Below, piece after piece: positions 9,074 through 15,749 of a stretch of 17,123 nt of DNA (within the stretch, counting starts at the first letter, position 1; each line of letters starts with the position of its first letter). Below the pieces are notes generated by a model, which had not been told where the DNA came from, made no database searches, and saw only the letters and a list, made by a program, of their open reading frames with translations. The translations under genes and the position numbers were made by a program. Location: positions 1-17,123 of the forward strand of contig DASUEU010000072.1 in the NCBI GenBank assembly GCA_036274895.1, given 5' to 3'. The DNA comes from CALMKX01 sp036274895 (GTDB lineage Bacteria; Acidobacteriota; Thermoanaerobaculia; Multivoradales; SZUA-115).

Positions 9074-11143
9074 ATGTACAAGCAAGCTCTCGATCCGAGA
9101 AGCTGGTCCTCGATCCTGATCGCCCTGGCCCTGCTCGCCGGCGGTAGCTCGGGGGCCGGGGCCGACGGCGGCGTCACCTTCCAGGACATCGCGGCCGGAG
9201 GTGGCGCGGGGCTGGAGTACGAGAAGGCACCGTCGCCCACCTGGGACGTGATGCTGGGTCTGCGGACCCGGGTGGTGATGACCTCCGAGGTTCCCAACCT
9301 GCCGCTGTTTCCCTGGGGCACGCCCGGAGTCGTGATCTTCGACTACGACCGTGACGGGGACCAGGACCTCTACGTGACCAACGGCCCCGGCGCCGGCAAC
9401 GCCCTCTTCCAGAGCCAGCTCGAGCAGACCGGGGAGCTGAGCTTCGTCGACGTCGCGGCGGCGGCCGGGGTCTCGGCCACGGCACAGGACAGCTTCGGCG
9501 CCTGCGCCGGCGACATCGACAACGACCGCGACCTCGACCTGCTGGTGCTCGGCAACCACGAGAGCAACCTTTTCTTCGAGAACCAGGGCGACGGCACCTT
9601 CGTCGACCGCACCGTCGCCAGTGGCCTGGGCGGCGGCAACCGCACGCACATCTCCTGCTCGATGGGCGACGTCGACAACGACGGCTACCTCGACGTGGCG
9701 ATCTCGAACGGCTACGACAACTGGAGCCACCAGTTGGTGGTGCTCGGCCCCTTCGCCTACAACGAGCACAACCAGCTGTTCAAGAACCAGCAGGACGGGA
9801 CCTTCACGGACGTGAGCGCCGCCTCGGGCATCGAGGATCTATCCCTGCTGCCGCCGCAGGTGGCCGGGAGCGCCTCCCTGTCCTGGGTGGTGGCGATCGT
9901 CGACTACGACCTCGACGGCGACGCCGACATCATCTTCGGCGACGACCAGGAGCTGCCCCTGCCCACGGCGGCCCAGGGCGGCGTCGACCTCGGTCTGCTG
10001 CGGGTCTTCCAGAACGACGGTAGCGGCCAGTTCACCGACGTCAGCGCCCAGATCGGCACCGCCAAGCCGGGGGTCTGGATGGGTCTCTCCTTCGGTGACT
10101 TCAACTGCGACGGCGCCCTCGACATCTTCGCCACCAACGGCGGCGACTACGTCGCTTCGATCGCCGGCGCACCGCGGGGCGCGGCACCGAGCGAGTGGTT
10201 CCTGGGCTCGGCGGCCGGCACCTTCACCATCCCGGGAGTCGGGGCCCTGCTGGCCACTCCCTTCGGCTGGGGCACCTCGACCTTCGACTATGACCTCGAC
10301 GGTGACACCGACGTGATCTTCCACGGCGGCTTCGACCAGGTCTTCACGGTCGACGCCTCGAACCCCGGAGCCTTGCTGCAGAACAACGGCTGCGTCGCCG
10401 CCTTCAGCCGCGACGCCACGGCTCTCGCTGGCTCGACCAACCACCAGCTGCGCACCGAGTACGGCGTGGCCGTGGGCGACCTCGACCAGAACGGCTTCGA
10501 GGACGTGGTCTCGGTCTCCGCCTTCAACATCCCCCCCACCGCCAACCTGATCAGCTATCCGACCCTCTTCGGCGGCCCCTTCGACGTCGACGCCAAGCGG
10601 GTGCGGCTGTTCGCCTCGACCGGCACTCCGGGCCAGCTGATGTGGAACGGCACGGCGGTGACCCCTGGGACCCTCGCGGTCGAGCTCAACAGCGGTGGCA
10701 ACGGTAACCGCTCGGTGGCCGTGGAGCTGGTCGGTGGCAAGGACCTGGTGCCGGGCGGCAGCGTCAACCGCGACGGCGTGGGGGCGGTGCTCTCCTTCAC
10801 CCCGCGGCGGGGCAAGACCGTGATGCGGCCGGTGGTCGCCGGCTCGAGCTTCGGCTCACAGGACAGCCTGATCTCGGTCTTCGGTCTCGGCAAGGAGAAG
10901 AAGGGCACCCTGGAGATCCTCTGGCCGGGCGGCGTGCGCAACCGGGTCGACAACGTCAAGCGCGGCGAGCACCTGGTGGTGCCGGAGATCCCCTGCAGCT
11001 ATGACGCCTTTCCGCGGCTGCGTGGCCGCTACTCCCGCTGTGTCACCCGAGCGCTGCACGGCTACGTGGCGCAGGGCGTGATCAAGCCCCACGAAGCCGC
11101 GCGGCTGCTCGCGAGCGCGCTCGCGGCTCACCAGGACCGCTAG
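9074..11143 (+). CDS. Secreted CRTAC1 family protein: FG-GAP/VCBS repeats plus ASPIC/UnbV domain
   Basis: 689 residues, exported: the hydrophobic segment at about 11-25 ends in GAGA near residue 30. The body is an FG-GAP/VCBS beta-propeller-type repeat protein with seven calcium-binding loops of the DxDxDGxxD type at residues 90-98, 147-155, 199-207, 277-285, 342-350, 405-413 and 469-477. The second has Arg for Gly, the fifth is DFNCDGALD and the last is DLDQNGFED. Residues about 545-630 form an ASPIC/UnbV domain (NRDGVGA, then FGLG, then LEILWPGG). A tail of about 50 residues with Cys641 and Cys656 follows. Such proteins are extracellular or surface adhesin- or binding-type proteins, with no defined enzymatic reaction. 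AAGGAAG at 9061-9067 sits six bases before the ATG. Gaps of 20 and 23 bp to its neighbours indicate one transcript with the NRPS and the permease. Confidence 0.94.
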   Translation: MYKQALDPRSWSSILIALALLAGGSSGAGADGGVTFQDIAAGGGAGLEYEKAPSPTWDVMLGLRTRVVMTSEVPNLPLFPWGTPGVVIFDYDRDGDQDLYVTNGPGAGNALFQSQLEQTGELSFVDVAAAAGVSATAQDSFGACAGDIDNDRDLDLLVLGNHESNLFFENQGDGTFVDRTVASGLGGGNRTHISCSMGDVDNDGYLDVAISNGYDNWSHQLVVLGPFAYNEHNQLFKNQQDGTFTDVSAASGIEDLSLLPPQVAGSASLSWVVAIVDYDLDGDADIIFGDDQELPLPTAAQGGVDLGLLRVFQNDGSGQFTDVSAQIGTAKPGVWMGLSFGDFNCDGALDIFATNGGDYVASIAGAPRGAAPSEWFLGSAAGTFTIPGVGALLATPFGWGTSTFDYDLDGDTDVIFHGGFDQVFTVDASNPGALLQNNGCVAAFSRDATALAGSTNHQLRTEYGVAVGDLDQNGFEDVVSVSAFNIPPTANLISYPTLFGGPFDVDAKRVRLFASTGTPGQLMWNGTAVTPGTLAVELNSGGNGNRSVAVELVGGKDLVPGGSVNRDGVGAVLSFTPRRGKTVMRPVVAGSSFGSQDSLISVFGLGKEKKGTLEILWPGGVRNRVDNVKRGEHLVVPEIPCSYDAFPRLRGRYSRCVTRALHGYVAQGVIKPHEAARLLASALAAHQDR
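11110..11125. repeat. Perfect 16-bp palindrome inside the 3' end of the CRTAC1-like gene
   Basis: CGCGAGCG is followed directly by its reverse complement CGCTCGCG. It lies in codons for an Ala/Leu/Ser stretch about 20 bases before the stop. With no loop it is more a potential protein-binding palindrome than a terminator. In such GC-rich coding sequence it may be chance. Confidence 0.35.
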
Positions 11144-11166
11144 CTCGAGGCAGAGGAGGGGCGAGC

Positions 11167-13584
11167 ATGACTCTCGACCACGAGGCTCCACGATCGAGCC
11201 GGTCCAGGCTGCTGCCGGGCCGTCCGGGTCTACGGTTCTCCGCCGTGATGATCCTCTTCGTCCTGGCGGTCGGCCTGGGGCCGAACGCCGCCCTCTGGAG
11301 CATCGCCCAGGGGCTCGTGCTGCGCCCCCTTCCCTATCCCGACTCCGAGCGTTTGGTCCGGATCTTCGGTCGCGAGCTCGGGCAGTCCAGCGGCAGCGGT
11401 GCCGTGTCCCTGCCCGAGCTGGCGGATCTCTCGGCCCAGAGCCGATCCTTCTCCGCGCTCGCAGCCGCGAGAGTGGAGACCCTCCCCCTCGCCGGCGGCG
11501 ATCAGCCGCGTACCATCTCCTGTGCCTTCGTCTCGCCCAGCCTCTTCGCCGTCACCGGCCTCGGCCCGGCCCTCGGTCGCTCCTTCCAGCCGGAGGAGGG
11601 GCGGCCCGGCGCGGGACCGGTGGTGGTGCTCTCGCACGGCCTCTGGCAAGCCGCGTTCGGCGGTGATCGCGGCGTGCTCGGCCGCAGCGTCCAACTGGAC
11701 GGGCTGCCGACCGTGGTGATCGGCGTCCTGCCCCCCTGGGCGGAGTTCCCGGACAGCGCCGAGGCTTTCGTCCCGATCACCTCGCAGGACCGGGAGACCC
11801 GGCGCGACGAGCGCCGCTACGCCCTGCTCGGTCGCCTGGCTCCCGGGGTCACCCTGGCCCAGGCCCGGGCCGAGCTCTCCGCGACTGCCCGGCAGTGGCA
11901 GGGGCAACATCCCGAAGCCGGCCGCGAGCGGGTGCTCACCGCGACGCCGCTGCGGGAGGTGCGCTTCGGCCGCACCCTCGCCATGGTCGGGGTGATCACG
12001 GCGGTGGTCTTTCTGCTCCTGGTGCTCGCCTCGGTCAACGTCGCCAACCTGCTGCTCCAGGAGGTGAGCACGCGCAGCCGCGAGCTCGCCCTGCGCCGCA
12101 GCCTCGGCGCCGAGCGACGGCAGATGATCGCTTTGTTGGTCCGGGAGAAGCTGCCCCTGTTCGCCCTCGGGGGCCTCCTCGGGGTGCTCGCCGGGCACGG
12201 CGTGCTGCGCCTGGCCGCCGGCCTGATCCCCTATCCGCTGCCGCCTTACCTGGGCTTACGCCTCGAGCCGCTGGCCGTCGGCGTCGCCTTCGCGGCGGCT
12301 GCCCTGGTGGCCTTGGGAACCTGCCTGCTGCCCGGGCTGGAGGCGGCGGGCACCAGCTTCGTCCACCTCGGTGGGGGAGCCGGCTCCCGGACCACCCCGA
12401 GCCGGCGGGAGCGCCGCCGGCAGCGGGCCCTGGTCGTCGCCCAGGTCGGCCTCTCCGTGGTCCTGCTCATCGCGGCCCTGGCCATGGTGCGCACCTTTCT
12501 GCGCCTTCAGAGCATGGAGCCCGGGTTCCCGACCCGCGGGCTGCTCGCCACCCCGGTGCCGCTGGCTCGCGGCTCCTACCCGGGTGAGGCGGCACGCCGC
12601 GACGCCTACCAGCGGCTGATGGCCAGGGTGGGAGCCCTGCCCGGCGTCGAGCGGGTCGCCGTCGGCCAGTACCTGCCCTTCGCCGTCCAGCGCTTCACGG
12701 CGGTGGTGGCGGCCGGCCAGGAAGAAGCTCAGCCAGGCGGCCGGCAAGCCCTCTTCCAGGTGGTCGGCGGCGACTACTTCGGCACCCTCGGCCTGCCCCT
12801 GCTCAAGGGACGAGCTTTCACTCCCCAGGACGACGAGCAGGCCGTGCCGGTGGTGGTGATCTCGGCCCGCCTGGCTCGGCGGCTGTGGGGGGAGGCAGAT
12901 CCCCTCGGCCAGCGCCTCCGCCTTCCCCGTCTCGGCGAGGGCTTGTGGACGGTGGTGGGTGTGGTGGGCGACACCCGCTTCCAGCGCGATGGCGACCCGC
13001 AGGCCTCGGTGGAGATCTATCTGTCCCACCAGCAGACCGCCTGGGACAGTCTCAACCTCTTCGTGCGCACGGCGGGGGAGGCCCAGGCCCTGGCCGCGGC
13101 GGTCCAGGGGGCGGTGCGGGCCTTCGACGCGGCGGTGCCGCTGTCCGGGGTGCTGCCGGCCGAGCGCCTCAAGGAGAACTCCCTGTGGTTCCAGAAGGTC
13201 TCGAGCGTCCTGGTCGGCCTGTTCGCCTTCACCGGTCTGGTGCTCGCCCTGGCCGGGGTCTTCAGCACGGTGGCCTCTTCGCTGGCCCGCCGTGCCAGTG
13301 AGCTCTCGGTGCGCGTCGCCCTCGGCGCTCAGCGCCGGCAGATCATGACGGAGGTGCTTCGCCAGTTGGCCGGGCAAGTGTCCCTGGGCATCGCGCTCGG
13401 TCTGGCCGGTGCCTTCCTGCTGACCCCGATCCTGCAGCGGGCCATGGGAGCCGGCCGGTCCATCGACCTCGTGGCCATGGTCGGGGTGCCGCTGGCGATG
13501 GTCGCAGTCTGCCTGGTGGCGGCGCTGCCACCTCTGCTGCGCGCGCTGCGTTTCGATCCCAGCCGGGTTCTGCAGGATTCATAG
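11167..13584 (+). CDS. ADOP-type ABC transporter permease (MacB-like, FtsX domain twice)
   Basis: 805 residues, the usual size of acidobacterial duplicated orphan permeases. TM1 is at about 26-50 and runs into VLRPLPYPDSERLVR, a hallmark of the family. The first MacB-type periplasmic domain spans about 55-265 (VVVLSHGLWQAAFGGD, VVIGVLPP). The first FtsX domain has TMs at about 272-297, 330-353 and 368-390. A second half starts with a TM at about 421-442, a second periplasmic domain at about 455-670, and a second FtsX domain with TMs at about 678-703, 735-755 and 768-790. The duplicated cytoplasmic coupling motif is visible as RELALRRSLGAERRQ (305-319) and SELSVRVALGAQRRQ (711-725). No ATP-binding subunit is encoded in the window, as is usual for the family, so an ATPase elsewhere would have to power it. 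GAGGAGG at 11153-11159 precedes the ATG. As last gene of the NRPS operon it is a candidate for peptide export or self-protection, which is inference. Confidence 0.93.
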   Translation: MTLDHEAPRSSRSRLLPGRPGLRFSAVMILFVLAVGLGPNAALWSIAQGLVLRPLPYPDSERLVRIFGRELGQSSGSGAVSLPELADLSAQSRSFSALAAARVETLPLAGGDQPRTISCAFVSPSLFAVTGLGPALGRSFQPEEGRPGAGPVVVLSHGLWQAAFGGDRGVLGRSVQLDGLPTVVIGVLPPWAEFPDSAEAFVPITSQDRETRRDERRYALLGRLAPGVTLAQARAELSATARQWQGQHPEAGRERVLTATPLREVRFGRTLAMVGVITAVVFLLLVLASVNVANLLLQEVSTRSRELALRRSLGAERRQMIALLVREKLPLFALGGLLGVLAGHGVLRLAAGLIPYPLPPYLGLRLEPLAVGVAFAAAALVALGTCLLPGLEAAGTSFVHLGGGAGSRTTPSRRERRRQRALVVAQVGLSVVLLIAALAMVRTFLRLQSMEPGFPTRGLLATPVPLARGSYPGEAARRDAYQRLMARVGALPGVERVAVGQYLPFAVQRFTAVVAAGQEEAQPGGRQALFQVVGGDYFGTLGLPLLKGRAFTPQDDEQAVPVVVISARLARRLWGEADPLGQRLRLPRLGEGLWTVVGVVGDTRFQRDGDPQASVEIYLSHQQTAWDSLNLFVRTAGEAQALAAAVQGAVRAFDAAVPLSGVLPAERLKENSLWFQKVSSVLVGLFAFTGLVLALAGVFSTVASSLARRASELSVRVALGAQRRQIMTEVLRQLAGQVSLGIALGLAGAFLLTPILQRAMGAGRSIDLVAMVGVPLAMVAVCLVAALPPLLRALRFDPSRVLQDS

Positions 13585-13602
13585 CGTAGGGCGACCTCGA
13601 AA

Positions 13603-13640
13603 CGGCTCGGCCCCGGCCGGAGCCGGCGGTGGCCGAGCCG
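13603..13640. terminator. Hairpin between convergent genes, possible terminator
   Basis: CGGCTCGGCC (13603-13612) and GGCCGAGCCG (13631-13640) are perfect 10-bp inverted repeats. The 18-nt interval holds a second small stem (CCGGC 13613-13617, GCCGG 13622-13626). It lies 18 bp after the permease stop and 7 bp beyond the stop of the minus-strand peptide gene. On the minus strand the stem is followed by TTT; on the + strand there is no T run. It may serve both genes, better for the minus one. Confidence 0.5.
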
Positions 13641-13647
13641 GTCCCCT

Positions 13648-13905
13648 TCAGCAGCCGCAGGGCTCGGACTCGGTGATCTTGTAGATCGTGATCGTGCCCC
13701 AACAGTTCAGCGTGCCGCTGCAGGTGCGCACGCAGGTGCCGGCGTACTGGGTCTTGGCAGCATCGAAGAAGTAGTCCGTGACGACGATCTTCGGGCAGGC
13801 CGCGTCCGTGCTGGGGGCAGGGAGCAGGGCAGAGGCCAAGCTGGCGGCGGCCAGGAAGGCCAGGGCGAGGAGCATGCGGCGGGGACGCAGGATCGGTTTG
13901 AGCAT
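13648..13905 (-). CDS. Small secreted six-cysteine peptide, DUF6289-like
   Basis: 85 residues. The N-terminus has basic residues (KPILRPRR), a hydrophobic core at about 11-28 and a likely cleavage site before or after DAA (about 34-36), leaving a mature peptide of about 50 residues. The mature part has six Cys (37, 58, 62, 68, 83, 85) and reads DYFFDAAKTQYAGTC, then CWGTITIY, ending in EPCGC. This layout resembles what I remember of DUF6289, small exported proteins of unknown function, but I could not compare it. The start at 13905 is chosen because AAGGAG (13915-13920 on the minus strand) lies nine bases upstream and the signal peptide begins there; the frame is open further upstream to 14058 but that extension has neither. 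It is convergent with the permease gene and divergent from the MBL gene. Confidence 0.78.
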   Translation of the reverse strand: MLKPILRPRRMLLALAFLAAASLASALLPAPSTDAACPKIVVTDYFFDAAKTQYAGTCVRTCSGTLNCWGTITIYKITESEPCGC

Positions 13906-13975
13906 GGTCTGGATCTCCTTGGATCGATTCGTCCGGCACCCCCTTGGCGAGCCGATGGGGAGTCCCGGGCAGTGC

Positions 13976-13981
13976 GTTATA
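13976..13981 (-). promoter_or_regulatory. Possible -10 box for the small secreted peptide gene
   Basis: Read on the minus strand the hexamer is TATAAC, in one of the few A/T-rich spots of the window and about 70 bases upstream of the peptide start codon. No good -35 hexamer sits 16-18 bases upstream; TGGACA is present but only ten bases away. The assignment is weak. Confidence 0.3.
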
Positions 13982-14157
13982 AATGGAGAAGTGTCCATGC
14001 TCGGGTTCGCGTGACAACGAGCAGACTGCGACGTCGCTCGCGCCAAGCCCTGGTCCACCGCGCGAGGGCGAGCCCGAAGATGGATGCCTCAGCCTCCGAC
14101 AGCGACCCCGCCGCCCCGCCGGTAACGAAATCCCCCGCCGCCTCACCCATCGAGCAT

Positions 14158-14172
14158 CACCGAGACTCGGTG
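14158..14172. repeat. Short inverted repeat upstream of the MBL gene
   Basis: CACCGAG and CTCGGTG flank one base, which folds as a 6-bp stem with a GAC loop. On the + strand it is followed by CTTTCG. It lies 87 bases before the MBL start and could be an operator, an attenuator-like hairpin or chance. Confidence 0.3.
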
Positions 14173-14247
14173 CTTTCGTGACCACGACGCCGTAAGCTAT
14201 GGGCGCGCTCCCGAGGGCGAGGTGCTGGCTTTCACCGCCATCTGACC

Positions 14248-14252
14248 GGAGG
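14248..14252 (+). promoter_or_regulatory. Ribosome-binding site setting the start of the MBL gene
   Basis: GGAGG lies six bases before the ATG at 14259. The frame is open upstream to another ATG at 14199, which lacks such a site and would add 20 residues that do not fit the SH3b-like domain start. Confidence 0.7.
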
Positions 14253-14258
14253 TCCACG

Positions 14259-15749
14259 ATGCCTTACGCCGCCTATTCAACCGTGTTCGTCCGCGCGACC
14301 CCGAACGGTGAGAAGACGCAGCAGCTGCTCTGGGGCGATTGGGTGGAGCGCCTCCCGGGCGTCGATGGCGAGTGGGTGGAGGTGCGAGGTCGAGGGGAGC
14401 ATGGCTGGCTGCGCCAGAGCGAGCTGCAGGAAGAGCAGCTGCTCGAGGTGTGCTACGTGGACATCGGCCAGGGCGACGGCTGCCTGGTGGTGGCCCCCGC
14501 GGACGCCACGCACGATCGCGACCGCTTTCTGCTCGTCGACGCCGGAGAGCGCGACAACATGGCCCGCTTCCTCTCCTGGCGCTTCAACCTCCACCGCAAC
14601 CCGGAGCGGGTGATCACCTTCGACACCGCGGTCATCAGCCATCCCGATCAGGACCACTACAAGGGCTTCCAGCCCCTCTTCGAGTCCCCCCAGCTACGCT
14701 TCCGGCAGGTCTTCCACAACGGCATCGTCGAGCGCGTGGCGACGCCGCCGGTCGGGCGGGTCGAGACCATCGACGGCCGGCAGTACCTGACCGAGCTGTG
14801 CCCGGGCCAGGCCGACGCCGCGGCGGTGGTCAACGACCCGGTGCTGGCGGGCCGCAAGCTCTATCCCAAGCTGCTGGCCACCGCGCTCGGCAGCGGCCGG
14901 GTGGACAGCCTGCGCATGATCTCCAACCGCGACGGCCACCTCCCCGGCTTCGGGCCGGCCGAGCGCTTGAGCATCCAGGTGCTGGCCCCGGTTCCCGAGA
15001 CGCTGCCGGATGGGCGGTCTGCCCTGCGCTGGTTCGACCCCGGCCTCTCCCAGACCGGCAAGACCAAGAACGGCCACTCGGTGGTGCTGCTCGCCACCTA
15101 CGGCAACGTCCGCCTGCTGCTGGGCGGCGACCTCAACACGGCCGCCGAGCACTACCTGCTGGCCCACTACACGGGCCTCGACCCCGAGCCCGCCGACCCG
15201 GCGGCCCGCGCCGCCCTGCTGGCGGCCGCCCGGCCGGTCTTCGCCTGCGACGTGGTCAAGGCCTGCCACCACGGCAGCGCCGACTTCTCGACGGTGTTTC
15301 TCGAGGCCCTGAACCCGGTGGCGACGGTGATCTCGAGCGGTGACGAGGAACCCCACTGCCATCCGCGCCCGGACACCCTGGGCGCGGTGGGCAAGGCCAG
15401 TCGTGGCGAGCGGCCGTTGATCTTCTCGACCGAGCTCGCCCGCTCAACGCGCGACCAGATCCAGAACCCGGAGAGTCTGCGGCGCAAGCTGCGGGACTTG
15501 ACGGACAAGCTCGCCGAGGCCAGCACCGAAGAGGAGCGCGCCACCCTCAAGGAGAAGATCAACGCCCTGGTGGCCACGCTCGAGAGGAGCGTGGCGGTCT
15601 ACGGCATGATCACCCTGCGCACCGACGGCACCAAGGTCTTGCTGGCCCAGAAGCTCGAAGAGCCCCGAGCGCTGACCAAGGAAGAGTTCGACGTGCACCT
15701 GCTCGAGCCGGGGCCGGACGGGGTGCTGAGGTACCAGTCGAAGCACTGA
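14259..15749 (+). CDS. SH3b-like domain fused to ComEC/Rec2-type metallo-beta-lactamase fold hydrolase
   Basis: 496 residues with no signal peptide, so probably cytoplasmic. Residues about 5-55 look like a bacterial SH3 domain (VFVRATPNG, then GEHGWLRQSEL). From about 62 a metallo-beta-lactamase domain of the ComEC/Rec2 kind follows: CYVDIGQGDGCLVV (65-78), LLVDAGE (91-97), the metal-binding SHPDQDH (127-133), LLLGGDLN (286-293, Asp291), CHHGSADFS (336-344) and SSGDEEPHCHPRP (359-371). Residues about 400-445 are strongly charged and helical, likely a coiled coil, with a final beta-rich segment after 447. The channel-forming membrane part of ComEC is absent, so this is a soluble relative. Such hydrolases act on DNA, RNA or other phosphoesters; the substrate here cannot be told. 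The gene is alone, with opposite-strand genes on both sides. Soluble ComEC-like MBL proteins have been found in defence or conflict contexts, but no partner is visible here. Confidence 0.9.
   Translation: MPYAAYSTVFVRATPNGEKTQQLLWGDWVERLPGVDGEWVEVRGRGEHGWLRQSELQEEQLLEVCYVDIGQGDGCLVVAPADATHDRDRFLLVDAGERDNMARFLSWRFNLHRNPERVITFDTAVISHPDQDHYKGFQPLFESPQLRFRQVFHNGIVERVATPPVGRVETIDGRQYLTELCPGQADAAAVVNDPVLAGRKLYPKLLATALGSGRVDSLRMISNRDGHLPGFGPAERLSIQVLAPVPETLPDGRSALRWFDPGLSQTGKTKNGHSVVLLATYGNVRLLLGGDLNTAAEHYLLAHYTGLDPEPADPAARAALLAAARPVFACDVVKACHHGSADFSTVFLEALNPVATVISSGDEEPHCHPRPDTLGAVGKASRGERPLIFSTELARSTRDQIQNPESLRRKLRDLTDKLAEASTEEERATLKEKINALVATLERSVAVYGMITLRTDGTKVLLAQKLEEPRALTKEEFDVHLLEPGPDGVLRYQSKH

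Larger units (their letters stand above)
13906..14258. other. Divergent intergenic region, about 350 bp
   Basis: No convincing gene is seen here. It contains the ribosome-binding site of the minus-strand peptide, the least GC-rich patch of the area (13976-13985), a 7-1-7 inverted repeat at 14158-14172, and the ribosome-binding site of the MBL gene (GGAGG, 14248-14252). Short open frames crossing it have poor codon use and no ribosome-binding site. It is expected to hold promoters for both flanking genes. Confidence 0.6.

Noticed and set aside
13906..14058. Upstream extension of the small secreted peptide to an ATG at 14058
   Set aside because: The extension has no ribosome-binding site and would bury the signal peptide behind 51 hydrophilic residues; AAGGAG sits properly in front of 13905.
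14199..14258. Earlier start of the MBL protein at 14199
   Set aside because: No ribosome-binding site precedes it, and the added 20 residues do not belong to the SH3-like domain; GGAGG supports 14259.
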